NCBI RefSeq assembly: GCF_000243815.2
Contig: NZ_AHMT02000052.1
Span: 97,001 to 161,000, forward strand
DNA length: 64,000 nt
From: Leptospira alexanderi serovar Manhao 3 str. L 60
GTDB lineage: Bacteria > Spirochaetota > Leptospiria > Leptospirales > Leptospiraceae
Reading direction: 5' to 3'
A program made the translations under genes and the position numbers. Below are positions 45,197 through 54,845 of this stretch, piece by piece. The number at the start of each line of letters is the position of its first letter. Within the stretch, counting starts at the first letter, position 1. A model generated the notes under the pieces. It was not told where the DNA came from, did no database searches, and worked only from the letters and a program-made list of their open reading frames with translations.

Positions 45197-45949
45197 ATGA
45201 GAACGATAGCGATATTGCCTGCAAGAATGGCTTCTTCCAGGTTTCCTAATAAACCATTGGTAAAAATTTCCGGATTGGAAATGATCGAACACGTTCGAAG
45301 AAGAGTAGAAATGTCCTCATCTATTCATGAGGTGATCGTAGCGACTTGTGACGATAGTATCAAACAAAGGGTGGAGTTTTTCGGTGGCAAAGCGGTCATG
45401 ACTTCCGACGTACATCGTGGTTGTATCGATCGGGTTGCGGAAGCCGCCCTTTATGTAAAGGGAGATATCATTATTGTGGTGCAGGGGGATGAGCCTTTGA
45501 TTCTTCCTTCCATGTTGGACGATTTGGTAAAGCCGATGCTGGAAGATCAATCGATTTACTGTACTAATCTTGTGACAAAAATCGTAGACGAAGAAGAGTT
45601 TCAAAGTCCGAACGCTCCTAAGGTCGTGGTGAATAAAAATTGGGATCTTCTTTACGCTTCGAGAGAGCCAATTCCATCTCGAAAAAAATATCCAAATGAA
45701 GATTACTTAAAATTAAAACAACTGGGTGTTATCGCATTTCGAAATGATTTTTTAAAAACTTTCGCTGAATTAGCTCCAACCCCACTGGAAATCATCGAAT
45801 CGGTGGATATGAATCGAGCTGTTGAGCATGGGTATAAGGTGCGAATGGTTCTCACGGAAGGTACTATGATCGGAGTAGACGTTCCGGATGATGTTTCTAG
45901 AGTAGAATTGGCTTTCAAAACAGATTTATTGCTATCAAAATATTTGTAA
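45197..45949 (+). CDS. CMP-Kdo synthetase-like cytidylyltransferase (KdsB family)
   Basis: A 250-residue enzyme with the KdsB motifs LPARMASSRFPNKPL, VQGDEPLI and a LGVIAFRNDFL segment. KdsB activates Kdo with CTP for core LPS. A housekeeping kdsB is expected elsewhere, and the aldolase neighbour suggests that this copy handles a different 3-deoxy-ulosonic acid for the O antigen. The next gene starts 5 bp later. Confidence 0.85.
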   Translation: MRTIAILPARMASSRFPNKPLVKISGLEMIEHVRRRVEMSSSIHEVIVATCDDSIKQRVEFFGGKAVMTSDVHRGCIDRVAEAALYVKGDIIIVVQGDEPLILPSMLDDLVKPMLEDQSIYCTNLVTKIVDEEEFQSPNAPKVVVNKNWDLLYASREPIPSRKKYPNEDYLKLKQLGVIAFRNDFLKTFAELAPTPLEIIESVDMNRAVEHGYKVRMVLTEGTMIGVDVPDDVSRVELAFKTDLLLSKYL

Positions 45950-45954
45950 TAATC

Positions 45955-46995
45955 ATGGAAAAACTCAAAGTCGGAATCGCAGGATACGGGGTCGTTGGAA
46001 AACGCAGACATCAATTTATAAAACAAAATTCTAATCTGATTGTTACAGCCATTTGTGATAAGAGCTTTCAGGATGGTGTAAATGCATTAGAAAATTTAAA
46101 AGTGTATCAAAGGTTTTATGATTTAATTCAAAAGGAGGACTTAGATATTCTCTTCGTATGCTTAACCAATGATGTCGCCGCAGAAGCGACTATCCTTGGT
46201 CTAAAAAAAAGTTTACACGTTTTCTGCGAAAAACCGCCCGGGAGAAATCTGCGAGAAATTGAAGAAGTTCGCGAAGTCGAAAAACAATCTCCAGCCTTAA
46301 AGTTAAAATACGGTTTTAATCATAGATATCACGATTCGATTAGAGAAGCATTGAAAATTGTCACTTCCGGTAAAATGGGAAAAGTGATCAATATTCGTGG
46401 TATTTATGGAAAGTCGGTAATTGTAAACGTTGCCGACGGATGGAGAGCAAATCGAGAAATTGCGGGGGGTGGAATTCTCTTAGACCAAGGGATTCATATG
46501 GTGGATTTGATTCGTCTTTTTGCAGGTGAGATGGAAGAAGTCAAAAGTTATATTTCTAATAGTTACTGGAATTTAAACGTGGAAGACAATGCGTTTGCTT
46601 TAATGAAGTCTGAATCTGGTGTGATTGTTCAGTTTCAATCTACTGCGACAGAATGGCGGCATCGATTCAACCTGCAAATCAATATGGGAGAAGGAAGTCT
46701 TGTGCTCGCGGGAATTTTATCCGGATCAAAATCATACGGGCAAGAAACGCTTACGATTTATCCGAAGGATTTGGAATCGGGCGGGAATCCTAGAATTGAG
46801 ATGATCAATTATTTGGAAGATAATTCGTGGAGAGATGAAATCAACGAATTTACTGATCATATCCTCAAAAACGAATCCGTAAAAACTGGTTCTAGCTTGG
46901 ATGCGTATCAGACTATGAAATTGGTATATCAAATTTATTATGCGGATCCGGTTTGGCGTGAGAAGTTCTCCGTCTCTAACCCGGACAGAAAATAG
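45955..46995 (+). CDS. Gfo/Idh/MocA-family oxidoreductase
   Basis: A 346-residue NAD(P)-dependent oxidoreductase: GIAGYGVVGKRRH, the CEKPPGRN version of the conserved EKP catalytic lysine motif, and GGGILLDQGIHMVDL with the catalytic histidine. Members oxidise or reduce hydroxyls of sugars and cyclitols such as inositol. It sits between a KdsB-like enzyme and an SDR in a five-gene module. A cyclitol or keto-acid substrate would be consistent with the downstream cyclase, but is inference. Confidence 0.85.
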   Translation: MEKLKVGIAGYGVVGKRRHQFIKQNSNLIVTAICDKSFQDGVNALENLKVYQRFYDLIQKEDLDILFVCLTNDVAAEATILGLKKSLHVFCEKPPGRNLREIEEVREVEKQSPALKLKYGFNHRYHDSIREALKIVTSGKMGKVINIRGIYGKSVIVNVADGWRANREIAGGGILLDQGIHMVDLIRLFAGEMEEVKSYISNSYWNLNVEDNAFALMKSESGVIVQFQSTATEWRHRFNLQINMGEGSLVLAGILSGSKSYGQETLTIYPKDLESGGNPRIEMINYLEDNSWRDEINEFTDHILKNESVKTGSSLDAYQTMKLVYQIYYADPVWREKFSVSNPDRK

Positions 46996-47019
46996 TTTGG
47001 GTTTTATTAAAATATCAAG

Positions 47020-47751
47020 ATGCAAATTTCGTATAAAGAAAAAGTAATTCTAGTAACTGGAGGAAGTAGGGGAATCGGAAGGCAGCTTGCGACTGAATTT
47101 TTGGAATTAGGTGGAAGGGTTATGATTACCGGCACTTCGACTGAGTTAAGTGAAGAACTTCTGCATCCTAACTTAACTTACTATTCCGTGGATTTTCAAA
47201 ACAGAGATGCTTTGAAAAGGTTTATCGGTTATTTGGAGGGTTTGGAAAAAATTGATGTATGTGTTAATAATGCGGGAATCAATCGAATTAATTATATCGA
47301 GAACACCTTGGAACAAGACTGGGACGATATGCAAAGCGTGAATGTGAATGCACCTTTTTTTATTACAAGATCCGTTTCTCGAATTATGAAAAAAAACTTA
47401 TATGGAAGAATTGTTAATATTGCTTCAATTTTCGGTTCAGTAAGTAGGGAAAAAAGGAGCATTTATACGATGACTAAATATGCGGTTCGCGGTCTAACTG
47501 TGTCTAGCTCTAATGAATTAGCAAAGTATAATGTACTGGTAAACACGGTTTCACCCGGATTTGTCTTGACTGACTTGACTAAAAAAAATTTAAGTGAATC
47601 GGAAATTAAACAGATAGAATTACAAATTCCCATTGGTAGGTTGGCTAGACCGGAAGAAATGGCGAAAGTAGTTTTATTTTTAGCCAGCGATTACAATACT
47701 TATTTAACCGGACAGAATATTATTGTCGATGGTGGGTTTGTCAATGTTTGA
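47020..47751 (+). CDS. Classical short-chain dehydrogenase (FabG-like)
   Basis: A 243-residue classical SDR: TGGSRGIGRQ cofactor loop, NNAG, the catalytic Ser-Tyr-Lys (NIASIFGS, YTMTKYA) and a C-terminal TGQNIIVDGG. Fatty acid synthesis is unlikely here; a keto-sugar or cyclitol reductase is more consistent with context. The dehydroquinate-synthase-like gene starts inside its last codons (8 bp overlap). Confidence 0.83.
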   Translation: MQISYKEKVILVTGGSRGIGRQLATEFLELGGRVMITGTSTELSEELLHPNLTYYSVDFQNRDALKRFIGYLEGLEKIDVCVNNAGINRINYIENTLEQDWDDMQSVNVNAPFFITRSVSRIMKKNLYGRIVNIASIFGSVSREKRSIYTMTKYAVRGLTVSSSNELAKYNVLVNTVSPGFVLTDLTKKNLSESEIKQIELQIPIGRLARPEEMAKVVLFLASDYNTYLTGQNIIVDGGFVNV

Positions 47752-48817
47752 CGCAATCCGAATCAAATCGTCTCAGAAGGATTACGAAGTTCTATTTACG
47801 GAAAGCATTTTTGATATCTTGGAAGGTTTGATTCAAGAAGGGGCGTTCCTTGTCGTAGATAGTAAAATCCATTCTATTTATTTTAAGAATCGAATTGCAC
47901 CGGGAATACTCGGAAAAAAACTTTTTTTAATCAATGCAGAGGAAAAAAATAAAAATATCGAATCTTCGCAAAAGTTGATCGAGAGTTTAGTAGCAAATGG
48001 AGTAAAGCGAAATAGTAAAATTGTCTCTGTTGGGGGCGGAATCACACAGGATATCGTTTGTTTTACTGCGTCGATCCTTTTTCGGGGAGTTCCTTGGATT
48101 TTCATTCCAACCACTTTACTCGCCCAGGCGGATAGTTGTATTGGTGGAAAGTCTTCTATCAATTTTCAAAATATAAAGAACCTTATAGGGACATTTTATC
48201 CTCCGGATAAAATTTATATAGATCCTACATTTCTAAATTCACTTACGGAAGATGATATCAAATCTGGTATCGGTGAAATGTATCACTATTATTTGCATAG
48301 TGCTTCCGCATTGACTAAAGATTTACATTTGAAGCGAAGTGAAGTTTTTTCGAATCGGACGGCACTTGTGAAGTTCATCCGTGAAAGTCTCTCCATAAAA
48401 AAACGAATCATTGAAATCGATGAATTTGATTGTGGAGAACGACGTAAATTCAATTATGGACATACATTTGGCCATGCGATTGAAGCACTGACGAATTACG
48501 AAATCAACCATGGTCAAGCCGTTACAGTCGGAATGGATCTCGCTAATTTTCTTTCTAGCAAATTGGGTTTAATGAGTGAAAAAGAGTATCAATCGCTGAA
48601 AATTCTATTAAAAGCAAATTTTCCCGATTTTCGTTTTTCCGATTTTTCAATCAATGAGTATTGTAATCTTCTTCAAAAAGACAAAAAAAACGTAAATTCC
48701 AACCTGGCGTGTATCTTGAGCAAAGGTATTGGAAAATTGGAAGTTTACGAATTGGAATTGAATTCTAAAAATCGAGACTTGATTTCGGATTACTTTGCTA
48801 TTGAGTATTTTCGTTAA
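47744..48817 (+). CDS. Dehydroquinate-synthase-family cyclase
   Basis: A 357-residue sugar-phosphate cyclase: VGGGITQDIV for NAD, IPTTLLAQADSCIGGKS, IGEMYHYY with the metal glutamate, NYGHTFGHAIE and NHGQAV with metal histidines. AroB converts DAHP, itself a 3-deoxy-ulosonate phosphate, to dehydroquinate; relatives make valiolone-type cyclitols. I prefer ATG 47744 to upstream in-frame TTG/ATG codons inside the SDR gene. It ends the module and is followed by 270 bp without a gene. In this context it may produce a carbocyclic sugar. Confidence 0.82.
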   Translation: MFDAIRIKSSQKDYEVLFTESIFDILEGLIQEGAFLVVDSKIHSIYFKNRIAPGILGKKLFLINAEEKNKNIESSQKLIESLVANGVKRNSKIVSVGGGITQDIVCFTASILFRGVPWIFIPTTLLAQADSCIGGKSSINFQNIKNLIGTFYPPDKIYIDPTFLNSLTEDDIKSGIGEMYHYYLHSASALTKDLHLKRSEVFSNRTALVKFIRESLSIKKRIIEIDEFDCGERRKFNYGHTFGHAIEALTNYEINHGQAVTVGMDLANFLSSKLGLMSEKEYQSLKILLKANFPDFRFSDFSINEYCNLLQKDKKNVNSNLACILSKGIGKLEVYELELNSKNRDLISDYFAIEYFR

Positions 48818-49087
48818 TTCGGTTCTGGCGATACGAGGATAAGTGAAAAATAACTCGTTTGTAAGATATTTCGAATCTGTATTCCGTTGGTCCTGTTTGA
48901 AAATATTCTCACATCGTAAAATTGATCGAATTTCGAATTTTTTCGTAATGTCCCCTCGAATGAATCGAGATGAAAGAGGCTATGGGTATTGTTAGTACAT
49001 TCGTAAAGTATAGTTTTTTTAATTTACTACCTTATTTACTTTCGGAAATATACTTCCATCAAAGTAAATTCGAGAACTTGTTTTAAA

Positions 49088-50050
49088 ATGAAAGAAAACG
49101 AAATACGTCCCAAAGAACTACTTACTCGGTATTTGAATCTTGTCGAGTCGGATTCGAAAAAACTGGATAAAACTCGATTCTTAACAGTTCTTTGTCCGGC
49201 TTGCGGATCCGATCAATATAGAAAACATATTCAAAAAAATAACTATAGTTACGTTTTATGTGAAGGATGTGGTAGTTTGTTTTGTAACCCTAGACCTTCC
49301 GAGAAAATTTTGGATGACTTTTACAAAACGGCGGAGTCCTCCCGGTTTTGGTCGGATGTATTTTTTCCAACCGTGGCCGAGTCCAGAAGAGAGAAGTTAT
49401 TTAAACCAAAAGCTGAAAGAATATTCGAATATTTTAAAAAAGAAAATTTCGAGCCTACAAAAATTTGCGACGTAGGTTCCGGATACGGTATTTTTTTAGA
49501 AGAAGTTCGTCGTTTTTTTGTAAATTCTGAGATTTTCGGAATCGAACCCTCTCCTGAGATGGCTAAAATTTCCTCAAAAAAAGGGATTCAAACGTTGAAC
49601 GCGACTGCCGAAGATTCTGCTGAATGGTCGGGTAGATTCGATTTAGTGATTTCCTCGGAAGTGGTCGAGCACGTTTTTTCAGTTTCGAAATTTATAAGTT
49701 CAATTTTTAATTTAGTAAAACCGAACGGTTATTGTCTTTTAACCGGGCTTGGTTATGAGGGTTTTGATATTCTTACCCTTCAGGGGCGATCGAACAGTAT
49801 TTTTCCCCCACATCATCTGAATTTTATGAGTATCCGTGGCTTTGAAATCGCTTTTAAGAATGCCGGTTTTTCGAAAGTGGAAGTGTTCACTCCAGGAGAG
49901 TTGGATGTGGATATTGTATTGAACAGTGGTTTTGAAAACGAATTCATTCGAGTATTAAAAGAAAGGGGAATCGAAGCGATTTCTGAATTTCAGTCTTTTC
50001 TTAAAAAGCACAAACTAAGCTCGCATATTTGGATTTTCGCAAGAAAGTGA
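49088..50050 (+). CDS. Class I SAM methyltransferase with zinc-ribbon N-terminus
   Basis: A 320-residue protein with CPACGS and CEGCGS zinc pairs and NPRPSEKILDDFY, then the SAM loop KICDVGSGYGIFLEEV and ISSEVVEHVFSVSKF. It resembles the methyltransferase at 37652 in design but is not a duplicate. Followed at 41 bp by a hydroxyacid dehydrogenase. The methyl acceptor is not known. Confidence 0.77.
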   Translation: MKENEIRPKELLTRYLNLVESDSKKLDKTRFLTVLCPACGSDQYRKHIQKNNYSYVLCEGCGSLFCNPRPSEKILDDFYKTAESSRFWSDVFFPTVAESRREKLFKPKAERIFEYFKKENFEPTKICDVGSGYGIFLEEVRRFFVNSEIFGIEPSPEMAKISSKKGIQTLNATAEDSAEWSGRFDLVISSEVVEHVFSVSKFISSIFNLVKPNGYCLLTGLGYEGFDILTLQGRSNSIFPPHHLNFMSIRGFEIAFKNAGFSKVEVFTPGELDVDIVLNSGFENEFIRVLKERGIEAISEFQSFLKKHKLSSHIWIFARK

Positions 50051-50091
50051 ACGTATATTTAATTTTTTAAATATTAAAATAATAAATTATT

Positions 50092-51090
50092 ATGAAATCT
50101 TACAAGATATTTATATCCACATATCCTTTCGGATATTATAACCCCGAACCGATGGAAATCCTGAATCAATCAGGTTGGGAGATCGTTACCAATCCCTTAA
50201 AACGAAAACTTACCCCCCTAGAGGTTTCAGAATTTGCAAAAGAGGTTGATGGAATTATCGCAGGCACTGAGGATTTGACTCCTCTCATTCATAAAAATCG
50301 GAATTTAAAAATCATTTCCAGAGTCGGGATCGGTTTGGATTCGGTTCCTTTGAATCTTTGCAAAGAAAGAGATATCGCGGTGGCGTACACCCCAGATGCG
50401 GTAACCATGGCAGTAGTGGAATTGACGATTGGCCTCATGATTTCCTCCACGCGAAAAGTATTTCTCGCTCATCAAGAATTAAAAATAGGAGGTTGGTCCA
50501 GATTTACTGGAAAACGTCTGGGTGAATCCACGATTGGTATTGTCGGTGTCGGAAGAGTCGGTTTGAATGTGATTCGAATTTTGTCGGAATTTAAGCCGAA
50601 GTTGATTTTAATCAACGATCTTAAGGATAAAAAAAAGGAAGTTTCCGAAATATTGGATTCCAAAAACATTCCCTATCAATTCACGGAGAAAGAGGAGATT
50701 TATTCCTGTTCGGATATTGTTTCTTTACACATCCCCCTCTCTCACAAAACCAAAAACTTAATCGGAAAAAGAGAATTCGATCTTTTTTCAAAGGATTCCT
50801 TTTTGATCAATACCGCGAGAGGTGGTATCGTAAACGAAAACGACTTATACGACGTTTTAAAATCCAATCGAATCGCCGGTGCGGCGATCGACGTTTTCGA
50901 ACAGGAACCATATAAGGGAAATTTAATAGAGTTGGATAATATCATTCTCACCGAACATATGGGATCTTGTTCCTATGATTGCAGGCTTTTGATGGAAAAA
51001 GGTGCCGCCGAGGAAATCATCCGTTTTTTTCGGGGAGAGACTTTGTTAAATCCTGTCCCCGAAGAAGAGTATCAAAATCAGATTGTCTAA
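50092..51090 (+). CDS. D-2-hydroxyacid dehydrogenase (phosphoglycerate dehydrogenase-like)
   Basis: A 332-residue NAD-dependent dehydrogenase: RVGIGLD with the substrate arginine, GIVGVGRVG cofactor loop, NTARGGIVNE, IDVFEQEP with the catalytic glutamate and TEHMGSCS with the histidine. No ACT domain, so it is not a regulated SerA. It probably oxidises or reduces a hydroxyacid used as a sugar substituent or a three-carbon precursor. The next gene begins 8 bp inside its end. Confidence 0.83.
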   Translation: MKSYKIFISTYPFGYYNPEPMEILNQSGWEIVTNPLKRKLTPLEVSEFAKEVDGIIAGTEDLTPLIHKNRNLKIISRVGIGLDSVPLNLCKERDIAVAYTPDAVTMAVVELTIGLMISSTRKVFLAHQELKIGGWSRFTGKRLGESTIGIVGVGRVGLNVIRILSEFKPKLILINDLKDKKKEVSEILDSKNIPYQFTEKEEIYSCSDIVSLHIPLSHKTKNLIGKREFDLFSKDSFLINTARGGIVNENDLYDVLKSNRIAGAAIDVFEQEPYKGNLIELDNIILTEHMGSCSYDCRLLMEKGAAEEIIRFFRGETLLNPVPEEEYQNQIV

Positions 51091-52975
51091 ATTCACTTTC
51101 AATCAGGAATCCATTTTAATTTGGGATCATGCGGGGAACAATGCGCCCGAATTTTCGGGTAGTATTTATCTTTGGAAAAATTATTCCGAGAACATTTCGG
51201 CAAATCACTTTTCAATTCCGAAATATGTGGATCAAAATCGATTTCGTCTGAGAGATAAGTATAATTCTCTTTTGTATCGCTTAGGGGAGGTTCAACTTAA
51301 AAATAAAAGAATCATAGATTGGCTGGAGATTCGACCGAATTTTAGCTTTTGGTGGATGACATTGATTGTGGAAAGCAATTATGGCAAATCCACTTTTATG
51401 GCTAGTGTGATTAAATTGTTGGCCTTAGAGGAAATTCTATATCACAAAAAGGTTTCTGAAATTTTTCTGAATTCTTCTGATTCAAATATGCATAAAGTGG
51501 TTCATAAGTTTTGCAAGGAAAAGGGGATTCAATTCTTTTCTTTTTCCGAGAAAAACTCGAAGACCAATAATGGGGAGTGGAATCTACGGCAAGGATACGA
51601 TAATCTGCCTTATTTTTTAAAAGCAAGTATTACTTTTTTACGTTATATTAATTTGGTGTGGGGTTTACGAAAACAGAAAGTTCCTAAAGAAAAAATGCAA
51701 GATTCAAATTTCGTTATTTTTGATTATTTCTTTCATTTACGATTGGATTCGAAAAATCTCAAGTTATTCAGGTCGAATTATTGGACAGATTTAATTGACG
51801 TTTTGCGAAACGCAAAGGCCAGGATATTTTGGTCGCACATATTTGTTCGCCATAGCCTAATTCCGAATTCACAAGAAGGCGTTTCTGTATTAGAGAGTTT
51901 TAATCAAAATGAAACTGAAATTCACAGTTTTTTGGAAGGATATATTGATTTTAGAGTATTACTAAAAACTTTTTGGGATTATTTAAGAATCAATTGGATT
52001 CGATTGTTCATTCGAAATTTTAGATTTTTTTGTAGAACTGAGATTTTATCTTTTGACCTTTGGCCGATTCTTAGAAGTGATTTTTTAGATTCTTTGAGCG
52101 GATCAATGTCAGTTCAAAATCTATTTTTACTCAACCTTATTGAAAAAAATTTAGAGAATATTTCCGGTCCTAAAAAAGGAATATACCTCCAAGAAAATCA
52201 GGCTTGGGAAAGTGCACTGATTTATATCTGGAAGTCCAGGAATATTGGATCTTTGATCGGCGTGCCTCACGCGACTGTGCGATTTTGGGATCTAAGATAT
52301 TTTTCCGATTATAGAAACTACGACTCGAATTGTAAGAACTCGATGCCTTTACCTGATAAAGTTGCATTGAATGGGAATGCGTCTTTAAATGCATATAAAG
52401 AAGGAAAGTATCCACAAGATAGAATTACAGAAGTGGAAGCTTTACGCTATTTAGAAATTGAAAAAGATACAAGGAATATAAAGAAAGATAAGAACAGAAA
52501 TATATCAAATGTAAAAGTTCTGATTCTTACGGATTACTTACCCAAAGTAACACGACTACAATTGCGGATGTTGATGGACGCGTTACCACTTTTGAATCTT
52601 GAATTCGAGTTTATTTTAAAGCCACATCCTGCGTGTCCAGTTTACGAAAGAGAGTTTCCCTTTCTCCAATTAAAGGTCTTTCAAGAGCCGATAGTAAATT
52701 TACTGAAAGATGCCGATATAGTTTATACGAGTAATATTACTTCAGCGGCGGTTGATGCTTATTGTTTTGGAGTTCCCGTAATTTCAGTGTTAGATGGTAG
52801 TTCGTTAAATATGAGTCCGTTGTTGGGAATGGACCATGTAACTTTTGTTTCAACTCATCAGGAACTATCCAGAGCTTTACAAAAAGACTTTGGCATTTCC
52901 GTAAAAAAAAGAAAGGCCTTTTTTTGTTTAGATCCAAATTTAACCAAATGGAAAAAACTTTTAAGAATCGAGTAA
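51083..52975 (+). CDS. LIC13510-type surface carbohydrate biosynthesis protein
   Basis: A 630-residue protein with ILIWDHAGNNAPEFSG at the start, YLQENQAWESALIY in the middle and VYTSNITSAAVDAYCFGVP near the C-terminus. I recognise it as the LIC13510 family of leptospiral O-antigen proteins; the last segment resembles GT-B donor sites. The only start consistent with the conserved N-terminus is TTG 51083, overlapping the upstream stop by 8 bp. The function is assumed glycosyl- or glycosyl-phosphate transfer. Confidence 0.75.
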   Translation: MSKFTFNQESILIWDHAGNNAPEFSGSIYLWKNYSENISANHFSIPKYVDQNRFRLRDKYNSLLYRLGEVQLKNKRIIDWLEIRPNFSFWWMTLIVESNYGKSTFMASVIKLLALEEILYHKKVSEIFLNSSDSNMHKVVHKFCKEKGIQFFSFSEKNSKTNNGEWNLRQGYDNLPYFLKASITFLRYINLVWGLRKQKVPKEKMQDSNFVIFDYFFHLRLDSKNLKLFRSNYWTDLIDVLRNAKARIFWSHIFVRHSLIPNSQEGVSVLESFNQNETEIHSFLEGYIDFRVLLKTFWDYLRINWIRLFIRNFRFFCRTEILSFDLWPILRSDFLDSLSGSMSVQNLFLLNLIEKNLENISGPKKGIYLQENQAWESALIYIWKSRNIGSLIGVPHATVRFWDLRYFSDYRNYDSNCKNSMPLPDKVALNGNASLNAYKEGKYPQDRITEVEALRYLEIEKDTRNIKKDKNRNISNVKVLILTDYLPKVTRLQLRMLMDALPLLNLEFEFILKPHPACPVYEREFPFLQLKVFQEPIVNLLKDADIVYTSNITSAAVDAYCFGVPVISVLDGSSLNMSPLLGMDHVTFVSTHQELSRALQKDFGISVKKRKAFFCLDPNLTKWKKLLRIE

Positions 52976-52985
52976 GGTTGGAAAA

Positions 52986-53750
52986 ATGAAAACAGTAATA
53001 CTTTGTGGTGGTTTGGGAACTCGTCTGAGTGAAGAGACTACGATAAAGCCGAAGCCGATGGTTGAAATTGCTGGGAAACCGATTCTTTGGCATATCATGA
53101 AAATTTACGAGCACTATGGGTTTGGTGATTTTGTACTCGCACTTGGTTATAAAGGAGAAGTGATCAAAGATTATTTTTTGAATTATCATGCGAGAATGAG
53201 CGATCTTACCGTAAGTTTAAAATCCGGAACTGTGGATTATTCTAATCCAACGGCGGAAGACTGGAAAGTTCAATTGATCGAAACTGGGGCTTTGACGATG
53301 ACTGGGGGAAGGTTGCTACGATTGAAAAATCATTTGAAGGAAACCTTTATGGTAACATACGGAGATGGAGTATCGGACGTGGATATTCAAAAGCTTGTAA
53401 GTTTTCATAAGTCGCATGGAAAGCTCGCGACTGTAACGGCTGTCAGACCGCCGGTTCGATTTGGAGAGTTATCGATTTCCGGAGATCAAGTCATTCGATT
53501 TCAAGAAAAACCTCAGGCGGAAGAAGGATGGATCAATGGAGGGTTTTTCGTTTTTGAACCTGAGATACTAAATTATATTGAAGATGAATCTACGATGTTG
53601 GAAAGAGCTCCTTTAGAAAAGCTTGCAAAGTTAGGCCAGCTGATGTCGTTTCGCCATCCTGGTTATTGGCAATGTATGGATACTCTGAGAGATAAGCAGA
53701 CTTTAGAAGAGTTGTGGTTACAGAATAAGGCTCCTTGGAAATTGAGCTAG
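52986..53750 (+). CDS. rfbF: Glucose-1-phosphate cytidylyltransferase
   Basis: A 254-residue enzyme with LCGGLGTRLSEET, PKPMVEIAGKPILWHIMK, VTYGDGVSD and GFFVFEP, specific to RfbF. It makes CDP-glucose from glucose-1-phosphate and CTP. rfbG follows 1 bp after, as in classical CDP-deoxysugar operons. Length is normal for the family. Confidence 0.93.
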   Translation: MKTVILCGGLGTRLSEETTIKPKPMVEIAGKPILWHIMKIYEHYGFGDFVLALGYKGEVIKDYFLNYHARMSDLTVSLKSGTVDYSNPTAEDWKVQLIETGALTMTGGRLLRLKNHLKETFMVTYGDGVSDVDIQKLVSFHKSHGKLATVTAVRPPVRFGELSISGDQVIRFQEKPQAEEGWINGGFFVFEPEILNYIEDESTMLERAPLEKLAKLGQLMSFRHPGYWQCMDTLRDKQTLEELWLQNKAPWKLS

Positions 53751-53751
53751 C

Positions 53752-54843
53752 ATGTTTGAGAATATATACAAAAATAAGAAAGTACTCGTAACTGGACATA
53801 CGGGATTTAAAGGATCTTGGCTAGTCATTTGGTTGCAATCTTTGGGCGCGGAAGTGGCCGGATATTCTCTTGATGTCCCTACTTCGCCGAATCATTTTGA
53901 ATTGCTTAGTTTGGATAAAAGGATCAAGGATTACCGAGGGGATGTTCGCGATCGAAGTAAGTTTTCCACTGTTATAGACGAGTTCAAACCCGAGATTATT
54001 TTTCACATGGCCGCACAGGCATTGGTAAGAAAGTCTTACCAGGATCCAGTTGGAACATTTGAAACCAACGTTATGGGTATGGTGAATTTATTGGATATCA
54101 TCCGTACTAAATCGTTTGTGGAAGTTGTCGTTTTGATAACCAGCGACAAAGCATATAGAAACAACGAGTGGTGTTGGGGTTATCGTGAAACGGATGTTTT
54201 AGGCGGCCATGATCCTTATAGCAGTTCTAAAAGCTGTGCGGATCTAATTGCACAATCATATTATTATTCTTTTCTTAAGGATACAAAAACGAAAATTGCG
54301 ATTACAAGAGCAGGTAACGTTATCGGGGGAGGAGATTGGGCTGCCGATAGGATCGTTCCGGATTGTATTCGTGCTTGGTCGAAAGATGAGTCCGTCGTCA
54401 TTCGAAGTCCTTTGGCAACTCGTCCTTGGCAACACGTATTGGAACCTTTGAGTGGTTATTTACTGTTGGGTGAAAAATTATATGTTGGTCAAGAGGAATT
54501 GATTGGAGAGGCATTTAACTTCGGTCCAGATGCAAGTATCGATCAGACGGTTTCAGAATTGTTAAATGCAATGACGAAAAGATGGCCCGGAGTTCGATGG
54601 GAAGTTCCAGAAGGGTATGAAGGTGGAGGTAAAGAAGCCAACCTTCTGAAACTTTCCTGCGACAAGGTATTATTTCATTTGAAATGGAAGTCGGTTCTGG
54701 ATTTTTCCGAAACTGTGGACTTTACGGTTAACTGGTATAGAAACTGGGTGGAGAAAAAAGAAAACGTTTATGATTTCACTCTTTCGCAGATTCATCTTTA
54801 TTGTCAGTTGGCTTCTAAAAAGAATTACGTTTGGACTCATTAA
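53752..54843 (+). CDS. rfbG: CDP-glucose 4,6-dehydratase
   Basis: A 363-residue SDR with VTGHTGFKGSWL, FHMAAQALVRKSY, TSDKAYRN and YSSSKSCADL. These are RfbG signatures for conversion of CDP-glucose to CDP-4-keto-6-deoxyglucose. It directly follows rfbF and precedes an epimerase-like cupin by 2 bp. No RfbH dehydrase is seen, so the product is a 6-deoxy rather than a 3,6-dideoxy hexose unless rfbH lies outside. Confidence 0.93.
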   Translation: MFENIYKNKKVLVTGHTGFKGSWLVIWLQSLGAEVAGYSLDVPTSPNHFELLSLDKRIKDYRGDVRDRSKFSTVIDEFKPEIIFHMAAQALVRKSYQDPVGTFETNVMGMVNLLDIIRTKSFVEVVVLITSDKAYRNNEWCWGYRETDVLGGHDPYSSSKSCADLIAQSYYYSFLKDTKTKIAITRAGNVIGGGDWAADRIVPDCIRAWSKDESVVIRSPLATRPWQHVLEPLSGYLLLGEKLYVGQEELIGEAFNFGPDASIDQTVSELLNAMTKRWPGVRWEVPEGYEGGGKEANLLKLSCDKVLFHLKWKSVLDFSETVDFTVNWYRNWVEKKENVYDFTLSQIHLYCQLASKKNYVWTH

Positions 54844-54845
54844 GA

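Noticed and set aside
47723..47743. Earlier start for the dehydroquinate-synthase-like gene
   Set aside because: TTG/ATG codons upstream lie deep in the SDR end; ATG 47744 gives a normal length and N-terminus.
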